Assembly (NCBI GenBank): GCA_963921795.1 | Contig: OY997652.1 | Coordinates: forward strand, 57,376,838-57,440,837 | Direction: 5' to 3' | Source of the DNA: Nannobrachium achirus | Taxonomy: Eukaryota > Chordata > Actinopteri > Myctophiformes > Myctophidae | DNA: 64,000 bases | Translations under genes and position numbers: made by a program | Notes under the pieces: generated by a model | Database searches by the model: none | What the model saw: only the letters and a program-made list of their open reading frames with translations | What the model was told of the DNA's origin: nothing | Part shown: positions 55,601 through 64,000 of the stretch, piece by piece | Layout of the letters: every line of letters begins with the position of its first letter | Numbering within the stretch: position 1 is the stretch's first letter

Positions 55601-58600
55601 AGTACATGGATCTCCATATATGGGTACCAGGGGCCTCCATATAATATATGGAGACCAGTTGGTCCGAAATAGTACATCACTGGCCCGATGGCCAAGACAT
55701 GGCGCGCCCTCGCCCTGAGGCTTCCTAATAGTATATACCTGTATACTGCACATACCTATTCATACAGATATATCCTACTGTAGGTATCGGCTATTTTCGG
55801 CACGCAACACCGTCGTATGACAAAGTAGTTAAGTATAAGTGGTTATGTTAATGACAGGGCACTACAGTCAATGACATTGTTCAGTTCAAAACATAACATG
55901 CCCAATATGGGGACATCAGGTTGAAAGTGGGGCGCCAATGTGTACGTATATACAGTAGGCCCTGGGTCCCAGGCGGATCCTATCTGCGTGTCCCTCCCTG
56001 TTTCTTATCAATCTCCACTGTACTAAAAATTCTAAATTGTATCCGCCCCTCTAATCCTTATGGCCCGGCAGTGGCGTCAGTTCAGAAAGAGCTAAGGTAT
56101 GGCAACATGACTGGTGTCTTGCACGCACGCCTTCGCATGCGTGCAAGACACCAGTCATGTTGCCATACCTTAGCAACAGGCATGATACATTTTATTTTAA
56201 GATGTACATTCTATTTTTCCCCCGTTTCTAGGGTTTCTTGGGCTGGATATGGCAGCCTGGAACGGTTGCTCAAGTGCAGCTAAACTTGGCATGTTAGTAA
56301 ACGTGCCACGATTAACAATAATGCATTGCACCTGTGCAGCTGACTTGCGGAACCTGGGAATATACCATTTTGTCAAGATGGGGAGAATACAAGCGTAGTA
56401 TGATATAATGTAATTGCGACCGTAGGTCGCATTTACTACCAAAACCTCCACAGGCTGTCTGTCAGTGAGTAAGTCACACTTTTGCCCTGCTCATATCTCC
56501 ACAACCGTTGCCCCCATCCATGCCAAATTTTGCACACACACTCCTTGACTGCCAAACTACAACCTCCAAGGACCCCCGGAGCCCCAGGGACCCCCAGATG
56601 TAAAAAATGACCAAATGTGCTCACACGTCACACGTCACACTTTTTCCCTGCTTATATCTCCGCACCCGTTGACCCGATCCATGCCAGATTTTACACACAC
56701 ACTCCTTGCCTGCCAAACTACAACCTCCAAGGACCCCCGGAGCCCCAGGGACCCCCAGGTCCCTGGGGGACCCCCAGATGTAAAAAATGACCAAATGTGC
56801 AAAAATGACCAAATGACCACCCCAACGGGGCTGCTCACGGGGAATTCCCGGGGACCACCGACTCCTGGTGCTCCAGAACGGATGCAAAAGTGGTGGCGCC
56901 CCCAGTGGAGGACCCCCTGCCACTGCAGCGCACATTAAATGCCGTAACTCGGGCTAGGAGCGTCCGGGAGAGCCGGGGCCGGTACCTATTCGTCCGCCAA
57001 GGCAACGCGGAGACCCCACCCCTCATTTCTCACATGGCCTTATTCTAGCGCCACCTTCAGGCCCATTTTTAAAACACATTTTTGGACACTGCTCCTACAG
57101 TTTTTGCCCTAAAGTCACGAATATCACTACACAGCATGTCTACACTCATGTCATCAACATGGATCAGGAAGATTTTGGAAAAACACATTTTTGCCCTATT
57201 TGTGGACATAAGCCACCTACGGTCGCTTATCTCCCGATTAGGGAGTCTTACTGGTATAACTATAATACCTTGTTAAAATGACCATTTTGTTACATTTTGC
57301 ATTTGTAGTTATTTTACTGTAATTTAACAACATAATAACCAGCACAAAGAGACATTCATGGATTTATATTTAAAAGTAACTTTTATTTTCCCCCCCTGGA
57401 CCCAGGGTATGGCAGCTGCATACCCCTGCCATACCCAATTGACGCCCCTGTGGCCCGACTCCTCCAGGCGCAAGTCCTCAGTTGTTTCTTTGTATCTGTC
57501 CTCTAGGTCTTTTATCTAGGCTGGGCCGTAGTGGTGACAGGCCCTATGCACCGCTGAACCTGCTTGCAGACTTTGCAGGAGGCGGTCTGTCCTGTGCACT
57601 GGGGGTGGTCCTAGCACTGCTGGAGAGGACCACGTCAGGGAAGGGACAGGTTATAGATGCTAGCATGGTAAGTGAAGCTAAAGCTTGTTATCCAAGCAAA
57701 TCACTGTCACCACTACTCCATGCAGGGACATGCTGGGCCCAAGCCCCCAGAACCCTGGGGGCGCCCTGAAACCAAATGGACATGGTGGCCGTTTTGAGGT
57801 ACTGCAGTTGGGTCTACTCACATGAACGCGCGTCTAGGCTTCTTTGTATTGACGCGCGTTCATACCGGAAGTGCTCGTTCATGAAGCGCGTCCATGAACA
57901 CAAATTATGACGCAAACCGCGTCACAGTAGACCCACTACGTCACGGTTTTACTAGCCGGAAGGAGGGGTGAAAACGCCTCATGCGCTGGGTGAGCAACTC
58001 TATGCAAGTGGACGGGCGGGGATATCTGGTGTCCTCTCTATTCTTATTATAACTCTATCGCTGGGCCCCATGATTCAGCCCGGGAAAAAGAGTTAGAGAG
58101 GCCCTCATTGCACGCTATAGCGCTGCTGCTACTCAAAGATTTGTGACAAAGTGACAAGCCAGTGGGCCAGTTACATGAGTTATATTTCGTCGTTGTCGGG
58201 TGGAAACCTTGTATGTCCAAAACAGTTTGTTTTGTATTTATCATTTTAAAAATGATTTAAACTAGTGAAAACAGCCGATCTACCGCGAGGCGTTGTGTGC
58301 TTGTAGATCTGCTGTTTTCACTAGTGTTGTGCGACGGCCTTGTATGATGAAGCAGGGCTTTACTTTGTGAAAAACTGTATACATTTGAAACTTGGAGATA
58401 CAAGGTTTCTGCCCGACAGTGACGATTTACTATGGCCGGCCTGGACCGGCCGGGAATGAACCGGCCGTTCGGGAGTTGTCCCGCTTTTCCCAATGGCCAG
58501 CACGTCCCTGCTAAAGCTTATTATCCAAGTAAATCACTGTCACCACTATGCCATGGGAGTGCAAAATACCAGTGTTTTTGAAGTAGCCTAAGCAACATGT

Positions 58601-61600
58601 TGTTTTTTCGGTGTGTGTATGTTATGCTTTTGAGCTGTGGTAAACCGCTCCATAGAGTGGCTGTGCGTGTGTCTGTAGCCTTTTTCCTCAGCGTTTTGCC
58701 ATAGTAAAACGTGTGGTGTGTAGCATAGCCTGTACATCCTAGACTCAAATCCTAGTCTGAAGACGTTATGCAAGCACGACCACCGCTCACTTCACATTGG
58801 GTGTGATTTTTATATTTTGTATTCCATTCAGGACCTCTGTTTGTTCAAATGTGAATGTGAATTAATCTCTGTCCAAAGCCAGTGTCGTGTGTCAAACATA
58901 GTCAATCTACTAGAGCTTGTAGATGTGCAATTGCTGGCATAAGCCTAACAGGAAAGGCTTGATATTTCTACGTGTCAGTAGTTCGACAAAGGTTTAGGGT
59001 TAGGTTTTAGGGTTAGGTTTAGGCATAGTTTTACTGAGGTAAGGGTTTGGGTTAGTTTAGGCATAGTGGTTAACATTCACCAGGTTAGCATTCACCAGCG
59101 TCAAACTATGGGACGTAAAACCAGGGGCGTCTATAGTCTTAAGTCTGACATCATTTTGTAGACGGAGGAGAACTTCTGGTGCCAACGAGGCACCAGCGCC
59201 CGTGAATCTTTTTACTATAAGTTATTTTTCTTCTCTTTCTTGTTGACAGGAAAGTGGTAGAATTATACGTTAGTTGTTATTTTTGTCTCGGATCTGTTGA
59301 AATAGCGAGGGACACAGCACTGCCCATATTGACAATAAATCTGCTTGGCACCAGCGGGGGGTCTGACTACAAAATTATGTCACGGCTTAAGAAGCCTATT
59401 GGGTATGGCAGGGGTATGCAGCTGCCATACCCTGGTTCCAGGGGGGAAAATAAAAGTTACTTTTTAATATAAATCCATGAATGTCTCTTTGTCTATCTGT
59501 GCTGGTTATTATGTGGTTAAATTACAGTAACATAACTACAAATGAAACAATTAACAAAATGGTCACTTTAACAAGGCATTATAATTATATTCTCCACACT
59601 TTTTTTCTCCCCATCTTGACAAAATGGTATATTCCCAGGTTCCGCAGGTCAGCAGGTCAGGTTCCAGGCTGCCATATCCAGGCCAAGAAACCGTAGAAAC
59701 AGGGGGAAAAATAGAATGTACTTCTTAAAATAACTGGTGTCTTGCACGCGCGCAAAGGCGCACGCAAGACACCAACCTTACCAGCCATACCTTAGCTTTT
59801 TCTGAACTGATAAACAAATCTGTCGACACGCAAGCATAACTTGTGTCCTGTGTGTGTTGCAGGTGGAGGGAGCAGCGTACACAGGTTCCTTCATATGGAA
59901 GTCTGCTGGCATCGGCATGTGGAGCCAACGCAGAGGAGAGAACATGCTGGACGGCGGAGCTCCGTTCTATGAAACCTACCGGACCTCTGATGGGAAACAC
60001 CTGGCTGTAGGAGCCATGGAACCTCAGTTCTACAAGCTGCTCCTTCAAGGTTCGTAGAACCAGTGGTCCGCAAACCTAACCTTTTCATGTCAAGGACCCC
60101 CAAGGGATTGATTTGGGGGTTTTTATTGCAAAGTGCACCGTGATGACTTGAAAGACAAAGCTATATGCACATACGCCATTGTGTTCTACTTCCGGGTGTC
60201 TTTCGACTTCCTTCACAGGTGTTACTGATGATACTAATTAAGGCTCTGTTTGATGTATTGTACGGTGGTTCTTTAATTTCAAGGACCCCCATAACTCTGT
60301 ACAAATAGAATCAACAAATGCATTTCATTTGTACTCTCAGAGTTACACACCTGTATGGGGACATTTGGAACCCACTCAATGACACTTTGAGACCCACTGG
60401 TGTAGCAGAGTGTTTCCAGTGAGCCAACATGCACAATATCAGCACCCTGACTCTGTTTGACCAGAATTAGTCCAGTCATTTTAGGCCAAAATTAGGCCAA
60501 ACCTAGAACAAATTGCAATAGTAGCAAACTCAACTGATTTTGTATCCTCAATATGTCCTTAGTGAGGGAAAAAAAGTCCCAAGGAATCCCACCGGGGCAA
60601 AGTTTTGAAAACGACCTATCTACCTTCACTTACTATACACTACAATATAAAGGAAAAAATGACTGAAAAAAAATCTGCTTTAAGTGGGATGTGAGGGGTC
60701 AAACTAGGGGTTTTTAATTATTCTGAATCCATTGCAAGCATTTGTTTTGCACGAAAAACATTCCTTGGGCCAGAAATGGCCACTCAAAACGTCAATTTTC
60801 ATCAATTTTCATCAATTTTCAGTCTTTTGGGGTCCGTTTTTAGCCCAAGGAATGTTTTTCATGCAAAACAAATGCTTGCAATGGATTCAGAATAATTAAA
60901 AACACCTAGTTTGACCCCTCATATCCCACTTAAAGCAGATTTTTTTTCAGTCATTTTTTCCGTTATATTGTAGTGTATAGTAATTGAAGGTAGGTAGGTC
61001 GTTTTCAAAACTTTGCCCCGGTGGGATTCCTTGGGACTTTTTTTCCCTCACTAAGGACATAATGAGGATACAAAATCAGTTGAGTTTGCTACTATTGCAA
61101 TTTGTTCTAGGTCTAACCCTAAAATGACTGGACTAAATGGAACAGACCCTTCATTAGTATCATCGGTAACACCTGTGAAGGAAGTCGAACGAGGCCCGGA
61201 AGTAGAACAAAATGGTGTATAATATGCATATACCCCATTCTCCAGTTATAGGCAACAGGGGTATAAAGTATATTAATGACATAGTTCAATATTTAAAATG
61301 GGTGGTTCTCCCCTTTAATGGCATTTCTATCTCTGGGATCCCAATTTATTTAGCTAAATCAATGTTAATTTAACTCTGTACAAATGGAACCAAATGGACC
61401 TGTTACCAAATGGACAGTCTCAGAGTTACAGACCCATATGGGTCCATTTGACCATTTGGTTCCTAACTGTCATTTAGATGGGGACCCACTGGAACTCCCT
61501 CAAGGACCCCCCACTTTGAGAACCAATGTTGTAGAACACACAATAGGAGGAGTGTGATGTGGCATTTGGGCCCATCCACTTGTGTAATCTTGTCACTTGC

Positions 61601-62756
61601 TGACCCCTACTGGTTGTTCTTGGGACTGTTTGGTCCAGGGGGATGTTTTGAATGGCATCATCACCCACCGGAGAGGACATATCAGAGGACAGGAGATGTT
61701 TTTCCTGACTTCATCATACTACATTATTTGTTTAAGTGACACTTAGTTCATAGTGGTTAAACTTGTGTAGACAGTATGTATGTCCAACACCACATCACAG
61801 CACTATGTTCAACTGTGTTTTGTAATTTGTCCTAGGGAAGGAGCGAGAGAGAGACAAACTTAAACACTTGTTTACTTCATCAGACAGTATACCTATCTAT
61901 ACGGTTATCATTAGTATTAACCACTTAGCGACCTTATCCTGGACATATCATTATGACTATTATTATTTGGAAAAGATATTGTATATATATTTGCCCAAAA
62001 AAATGCCAATCTACAAGCTCACAATGCATTGCGACAAACAGGTTTTTGGTGTAGAGGGTAAAAAAGAGCTTACTAAGTACAGAGTGAAAGGTCAAGTTTA
62101 TTAAGTATTGATGGTTCAAGTGGTTACATATCTGATACCACAAATGTACATTAATCCAAAACACACTGATGATTGTGCTGTCAAACGATGAAACTATTAT
62201 GGAATCTGGGGGTCCCTGCTTCATCTCTCTCTCTCTCAGCTAAGGGGTCCTTGGCCTGAAAACGTTGAAGACCCCTGTGATAGAGATCTATACTGAGCAC
62301 ACCTTTCTAGTTTTCATGTTTTTAGTTTTTTTGCTTTGTTTTGCAGGTTTGGGTTTGGACACAAGAGACTTGCCTCCTCAGATGAGCTCCAGCGACTGGC
62401 CCGAGCTCAGGCGGATCTTCACGGAGCGCTTTGCCTCTGAGTCCCAAGCACACTGGCTGGGCGTTTTCGAGGGGACAGATGCCTGCGTTACGCCTGTGTT
62501 GTCTTTCGACGAAGTGAGCTCCCATCCCCACAACCGGGAAAGAGGTTCTTTCATCAAGGACCCCGCGGGTGAGGAGAGCCCCCGACCAGCTCCGGTCCTC
62601 TCCCGGACTCCCGCAGAACCCTGCTTGGCACGTGACCCTCTCATCGGGGAACATACGTGTCAGGTCCTACAGGAGTATGGTTTCAGTCCGGTAGAAATAG
62701 AGCAGATGCTGACAGCTGGGGTGATAGAGTCTAACGCTGTCAAGGCTAAGTTGTAG
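44828..62756 (+). CDS. amacr: alpha-methylacyl-CoA racemase, six exons, complete
   Basis: Joined exons 44828-44941, 46968-47100, 54273-54416, 57507-57667, 59863-60049 and 62347-62756 give 1149 nt, 382 residues plus stop, the same length as human AMACR. All introns are GT-AG and phases agree. The enzyme interconverts R and S 2-methylacyl-CoA esters (pristanoyl- and bile-acid-CoA) so that beta-oxidation can proceed in peroxisomes and mitochondria. It belongs to the CoA-transferase family III (CaiB/BaiF) fold. Catalytic residues expected from the mycobacterial and human enzymes are present: His122 in [10 protein letters not shown], Asp152 in [10 protein letters not shown], Glu237 in VGAMEPQFY. 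The C-terminus KAKL ends in AKL, a good PTS1 signal. The start context has A at -3 and G at +4. CCCCACAG near 44801-44808 could be the acceptor of an upstream untranslated exon. Introns are packed with transposons but the exons are intact. Confidence 0.96.
45047..45533 (+). mobile_element. hAT MITE with perfect TSD, amacr intron 1
   Basis: Begins CAAGGGCGTCAATTGGG and ends CTGAACTGAAGCCACTG. The perfect 8-bp duplication AACAACAT lies at 45039-45046 and 45534-45541. It carries GGGGTATGCAGCTGCCATAC near its start and a very GC-rich hairpin at 45448-45499 (GGTGTCTTGCGCGCGCGCC and its complement). Relatives are at 46453, 56069 and 59390. Confidence 0.93.
45580..45954 (+). mobile_element. SINE-like retroposon with 16-bp TSD
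   Basis: Flanked by a perfect direct repeat AAGATGCAGCACAGCA (45564-45579 and 45955-45970) and ending in an A-rich tail. The 5' part has GTGGAGTTTGCATGTTCTCC, a block common in teleost retroposons. It was probably mobilised by LINE machinery. The head class is not resolved. Confidence 0.8.
46391..46448. repeat. GATCTACAAGC-type hairpin copy, compact
   Basis: Arms TTTGCCAAAAACGAGGCGAT and ATCGCCTGTTCTTTGGCAAA around CTACAAGAGCTTGTAG, nearly loop-free. Confidence 0.88.
46453..46937 (+). mobile_element. truncated copy of the CAGGGGCGTC hAT MITE
   Basis: Starts CAGGGGCGTCAATTAGG and follows the 45047 element to the GGTGTCTTGCACACCCGCG hairpin, then stops. The normal right end is missing. Amacr exon 2 begins 31 bp later, so the deletion reaches close to the splice acceptor. 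Confidence 0.8.
46968..47100 (+). CDS. amacr: amacr exon 2 (residues 39-82 plus split codon)
   Basis: Acceptor TTACACTCAG. Encodes [20 protein letters not shown] and a segment ending LEPYRK. The donor AAAG|GTCAGA leaves one base of Gly83. Confidence 0.95.
47412..47660 (-). mobile_element. tRNA-derived SINE, amacr intron 2
   Basis: The minus strand starts GGTGCCCGGGTAGCTCAGTC (A box TAGCTCAGTCGG) with B box GGGTTAGATTCCGGGCACC. After this tRNA-like head it continues about 170 bp into a non-tRNA body. The head could fold as a cloverleaf with a GGTGCCC/GGGCACC stem, but the attached body marks it as a SINE. Confidence 0.75.
47661..48208. other. amacr intron 2, nothing recognised
   Basis: Intronic sequence between the SINE and the LTR element. 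No repeat termini or exon-like segment are seen. Confidence 0.4.
48209..49395 (+). repeat. 5' LTR (1187 bp)
   Basis: Begins TGTTGGACATCG and ends CAGTCTTCA. Contains GGGGAATTTCCC (48566-48577), TATATAA (48594-48600) and AATAAA (49009-49014), in the order expected for U3 enhancer, promoter and R-region polyadenylation signal. Its 101-residue open frame is shared with the 3' LTR and overlaps the promoter, so it is not treated as a gene. Confidence 0.93.
49396..49414 (+). other. primer-binding site candidate
   Basis: TGGCGCCCTAACGCGGGGC begins directly after the 5' LTR. TGG at this position is the usual complement of a tRNA CCA end. The TGGCGCCC start resembles lysine-tRNA-type sites, but the rest does not allow a confident tRNA assignment. 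Confidence 0.7.
51141..51150 (+). other. polypurine tract candidate
   Basis: CGAGAGAGGG immediately precedes the TG of the 3' LTR, where plus-strand priming is expected. Confidence 0.65.
51151..52336 (+). repeat. 3' LTR (1186 bp)
   Basis: By eye identical to the 5' LTR for more than 1100 bp (offset 2942). Differences cluster in roughly the last 25 bases (AGCCCCCGGGCTCTCC here against AGCCCACGGGCCCCTCC in the 5' copy, and GTCACAG against GTTACAG). Confidence 0.93.
52585..52699. repeat. interrupted (TG)n microsatellite
   Basis: About 26 TG units, then TG interspersed with CG steps (GTGCGTGTGCGTG, GTGCGTGCGCGTG). The short Cys-Val and Thr-His frames over it are low-complexity artefacts. Confidence 0.93.
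52970..53605. mobile_element. GGGGTCC-type repeat carrying a nested TTAA MITE
   Basis: The left part has CAGGGGGGTCCCCAGAG and a hairpin-family arm (GCGTTGTGAGCTTGTAGCTC, near 53034). The right part has GGGGTCCCTGCTTCATCTCT and AAAACGTTGAAGACCTGTG. Copies without the insertion are at 62.0-62.28 kb and, inverted, at 62.76-62.98 kb. Confidence 0.75.
53114..53424. mobile_element. TTAA foldback MITE with about 150-bp arms
   Basis: TTAAAGGGGAAGACCACCCA on the left is mirrored by TGGGTGGTCTTCCCCTTTAA. The arms stay nearly perfectly complementary to a short centre around 53267 (ATGTCATCAAG). TTAA is present on both sides (53114-53117, 53421-53424), and the same locus without insertion is visible at about 62085-62112. 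Confidence 0.95.
53716..54055. repeat. GAAGCGG-hairpin dispersed repeat, copy 2
   Basis: GAAGCGGTGAAAGCCGCTTC start and CCACCGCTTCACTTCGAACC end, like copy 1 at 31416. The interior has the shared block GGATTGGTCAAGCTTCACAT, but the CCATATATGG tandem is absent and TAGATCTAGAACACA is repeated instead. Confidence 0.75.
54068..54223. mobile_element. MITE with TGCCAGACCC termini, copy 2
   Basis: Near identical to 27819-27970. Its right end is 49 bp upstream of amacr exon 3, so it may supply part of the branch-point and polypyrimidine region of that intron. Confidence 0.8.
54273..54416 (+). CDS. amacr: amacr exon 3 (rest of Gly83 to residue 130)
   Basis: Acceptor TATTTTTTCCAG. Encodes [18 protein letters not shown], then [10 protein letters not shown] with catalytic His122. 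The donor is CAG|GTACAAAC, a weak match to GTRAGT, and a MITE starts eight bases into the intron. Confidence 0.95.
54424..54498. mobile_element. 75-bp MITE at the exon 3 donor
   Basis: CATATCGTCACTGTCGGGCA is mirrored by CCCGACAACGACGATATG. It is the minimal form of the family whose longer versions (28508-28760 and 58189-58426) enclose the GATCTACAAGC hairpin. Confidence 0.85.
54499..56068. other. amacr intron 3, repeat fragments
   Basis: Includes TTGCGACCGAAGGTCGCAG near 54614, a GCGGCCCG-type hAT fragment (CTGGCGGCCCGGGGGCCAGA near 54719), a hairpin arm (AATAGCCGATCTACAAGC near 55051) and CCATATATGG at 55341 and 55614. No exon is seen. Confidence 0.5.
56069..57450 (-). mobile_element. CAGKGGCGTC hAT MITE with nested insertion
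   Basis: Inverted relative of the 45047 element: starts CAGTGGCGTCAGTTCAG and ends AATTGACGCCCCTG. Flanks TGGCCCGG (56061-56068) and TGGCCCGA (57451-57458) agree at 7 of 8. The GCACGCACGCC hairpin is at 56112-56157. It is interrupted by the GCGACC element at about 56411-57255. Confidence 0.85.
56411..57255. mobile_element. GCGACC-hairpin element, long copy
   Basis: Starts TTGCGACCGTAGGTCGCA and ends near CGGTCGCTTATCTCCCGATT, AGGGAGTCTTACTGGTA. The interior repeats a block containing CCAAGGACCCCCGGAGCCCC twice and includes a 130-bp-family segment (57030-57180). It resembles 1320-1575 and its end resembles 32230-32290 (inverted). Confidence 0.65.
57507..57667 (+). CDS. amacr: amacr exon 4 (rest of Gly131 to residue 184)
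   Basis: Acceptor CTGTCCTCTAG. Encodes [20 protein letters not shown] and DFAGGG with catalytic Asp152, then [10 protein letters not shown]. The donor ATG|GTAAGT is ideal; the following intron is phase 0. Confidence 0.96.
58189..58426. mobile_element. CATATCG-family MITE with internal hairpin
   Basis: CGTCGTTGTCGGGTGGAAACC at the left is mirrored by GGTTTCTGCCCGACAGTGACG at the right. The hairpin ACTAGTGAAAACAGCCGATC ... GATCTGCTGTTTTCACTAGT (58261-58325) lies inside. Confidence 0.82.
58427..59389. other. amacr intron 4, repeat fragments
   Basis: Contains an inverted minisatellite unit near 58680, a small hairpin near 58908 (CAATCTACTAGAGCTTGTAG), a GGTTAGGTTTAGG-rich stretch near 58990-59040 and an inverted copy of the 42.9-kb block. 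No exon is seen. Confidence 0.5.
59390..59812 (+). mobile_element. CAGKGGCGTC hAT MITE, ends eroded
   Basis: Shares TATGCAGCTGCCATACCCTG, the TAAATCCATGAATGTCTC block and the hairpin (GGTGTCTTGCACGCGCGC near 59735) with the 45047 element, but the outer CAGGGGCGTC is lost on the left. Confidence 0.7.
59863..60049 (+). CDS. amacr: amacr exon 5 (residues 185-246 plus split codon)
   Basis: Acceptor GTGTGTTGCAG. Encodes [20 protein letters not shown] and [20 protein letters not shown], with catalytic Glu237 in AMEPQFY. Donor AAG|GTTCGT. Confidence 0.95.
60130..61318. mobile_element. long foldback element with internal insertion
   Basis: The inner palindrome has arms of about 300 bp, roughly 60461-60780 and 60833-61145, centred near 60807 (for example CCCAAGGAATCCCACCGG against CCGGTGGGATTCCTTGGG). 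Outer arms 60160-60253 and 61146-61240 also pair (AACACCTGTGAAGGAAGTCG against its reverse near 60208). The left side is split by a 207-bp insertion (60254-60460) flanked by CTCTGTTTGA on both sides. The right end TTCTCCCCTTTAA matches the TTAA MITE family. Confidence 0.85.
62005..62280 (+). repeat. GGGGTCC-type repeat, direct copy before amacr exon 6
   Basis: GCCAATCTACAAGCTCACAA (hairpin arm) followed by TGAAAGGTCAAGTTTATTAA, the uninterrupted form of the site that carries the MITE at 53114. It ends AAAACGTTGAAGACCCCTG. Confidence 0.8.
62347..62756 (+). CDS. amacr: amacr exon 6 (rest of Gly247 to residue 382, stop)
   Basis: Acceptor TTGTTTTGCAG. Encodes [49 protein letters not shown] and a C-terminus ending [11 protein letters not shown]. 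Stop TAG at 62754-62756. Confidence 0.96.
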
Positions 62757-62762
62757 AGCAGG

Positions 62763-62985
62763 GCGGGTCTTCAACGTTTTCAGTCCAAGGACCCCTTAGC
62801 TGAGAGAGATGAAGCAGGGACTACATATTGTATAAAATTGTGTTGCAGAAGAACGATTTTCATAGATTTCTTAGACAGCTTAGACTTGTTTGACAGCACT
62901 GTCATCATGTTGGAGTAATGTGTATTTTCATACATTTAACCACTTGAATACTTTAGTCTGCTCTTCTTTTCCCTCTACAAACCTC
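62763..62985 (-). repeat. GGGGTCC-type repeat, inverted copy after amacr exon 6
   Basis: GGGTCTTCAACGTTTTCAGT and AAGGACCCCTTAGCTGAGAG are the reverse complement of the end of the 62005-62280 repeat. It begins within 10 bp of the amacr stop codon, so it probably forms the start of the 3' untranslated region. Confidence 0.8.
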
Positions 62986-63639
62986 TTCTGCTATTTTTGG
63001 GTAATGTTCCATTCAGAATACTTCGTTTTGTTATTCTGTGTGTTCAATTCTAATTTCAAACTTTGTTTCAGTAAAATGGAGCTGCTCAGTGGCAGTATAG
63101 TGACTCAGCATGTTTTTAAATGTTTTTATTTCTCCAAAAAATTATGTTTTAGCAAATTCAACATAAAAAAGGCGGAACCAGGGCGGGGACAAGGGAGGTT
63201 GAGCTTGTTGGTTGGTCAGTCAGGGACCAACCAGAAGGCTAACAAAGGGTGATCTTGCGGCGTTCACTCTGGCATTTAAGTGATGTATTTAGTTATCGTC
63301 ATCTCTTGAGCCTTCGAATTGCAGTCTTTGAAACACTGGTGATACAACAACATAATCGACACAGGGAATTACGCGACAATCAGATGTTGCTGATTACAGG
63401 CATATTTGAATGACAGAACTCGTGAGAGGCAAATGTAGGAAGGTTGACAATAAAGGAGTATGAGCGATACATGGATGCAGACAGTGGTGACTGTGTAATC
63501 ACATACCACGGTAATTTCATGACTGTACGTAGCTTTCGCGGCATACAATGTATCATTATCAACAACATGCCTCCTGGCAGATTTGCACTCTACTGAGCAC
63601 TCCCTTTAGTTGCTTTCAGTGTGTCAATATTCTCCACTG
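62986..63639. other. amacr 3' flank, no further gene
   Basis: Probably contains the end of the amacr 3' untranslated region. An AATAAA at 63449-63454 is a possible but distant polyadenylation signal. No other coding segment is seen. Confidence 0.4.
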
Positions 63640-64000
63640 CAGGGGTTTTCAAAGTGGGTGACGGGGCACCCTGGGGTGCCGTGATGGCAGTCCAGGGGTG
63701 CCGCGAGATCATTTGATAATATTTGGAATTTATTTGGACACTTGAGAAAATATTTAGTATCATTTTAGACTTGAAGTACAAAGTTATTTTCAGTCAGTTC
63801 TAACCAAAATGGCTATTATCTCAACGTTTTCCTCGCAACATAATCACTAAAATATCTTCACTGTCAGTTTCAAATGTGTTTTGTTAAAGTAAAGCCCTAC
63901 TTCATCATACAAGACTGTCGCACAAAACTAGTGAAAACAGCCGATCTACAAGCACACACAACTGCTTGTAGATCTGCTGTTTTCTCTAGTTTAGTACATT
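63640..64000. mobile_element. hAT element, second copy, cut by the window end
   Basis: Starts CAGGGGTTTTCAAAGTGGGT and follows the 28294-28871 element closely, including the nested hairpin (GTGAAAACAGCCGATCTACA near 63931, GCTTGTAGATCTGCTGTTTT near 63964). The hairpin loop is shortened. Its right end lies outside the window. Confidence 0.85.

Overview
This window is repeat-dominated vertebrate nuclear DNA, almost certainly from a teleost fish. It holds a split gene with GT-AG introns, very long CA/TG microsatellites, tRNA-derived SINEs, many hAT and TTAA-target non-autonomous DNA transposons, a DIRS-type tyrosine-recombinase relic and an LTR element. The species cannot be fixed from the sequence alone. 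There are no bacterial operons, CRISPR arrays or rRNA genes.

Layout. 0.3-4.5 kb is a large foldback element with TTAA at both ends; its arms carry 130-bp tandem repeats and its centre a decayed DIRS recombinase. 4.6-10.6 kb is a mosaic of hAT-type and foldback elements. 10.6-14.2 kb holds two tandem-repeat fields: AT-rich monomers of about 121-134 bp, then 153-187-bp monomers with a hairpin. 14.3-27.4 kb is a satellite whose roughly 78-bp unit is a fixed core of about 50 bp plus a (CA)n(GA)n tract; 27 units form a 2106-bp higher-order repeat present three times in a row. The array ends in a 200-bp assembly gap. 27.6-29.5 kb has a hAT transposase remnant and further MITEs.

The unique, gene-bearing part has two sections. 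Between 29.7 and 41.1 kb lie three long open reading frames, each without introns: a DNAAF3-like dynein assembly factor (minus), an eIF4G-derived protein with two tandem MIF4G domains (minus), and, head-to-head with the latter, a DCP1-like decapping cofactor (plus). All three look like retrocopies whose frames have stayed open. From 44.8 to 62.8 kb is a complete six-exon amacr gene (alpha-methylacyl-CoA racemase). Its exons splice in phase to 382 residues with the catalytic His, Asp and Glu in place and a C-terminal AKL peroxisomal signal. Its introns are filled with transposons, including a 4.1-kb LTR element with nearly identical LTRs in intron 2.

How the genes relate. amacr acts alone, in peroxisomal/mitochondrial branched-chain lipid and bile-acid metabolism. 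The eIF4G-like and DCP1-like genes both concern the fate of capped mRNA (initiation versus decapping) and share a 622-bp intergenic region, so they could be co-expressed; that is inference. The rest of the window is best read as layered transposon insertions, several dated relative to one another by nesting, target-site duplications and one internal empty site.
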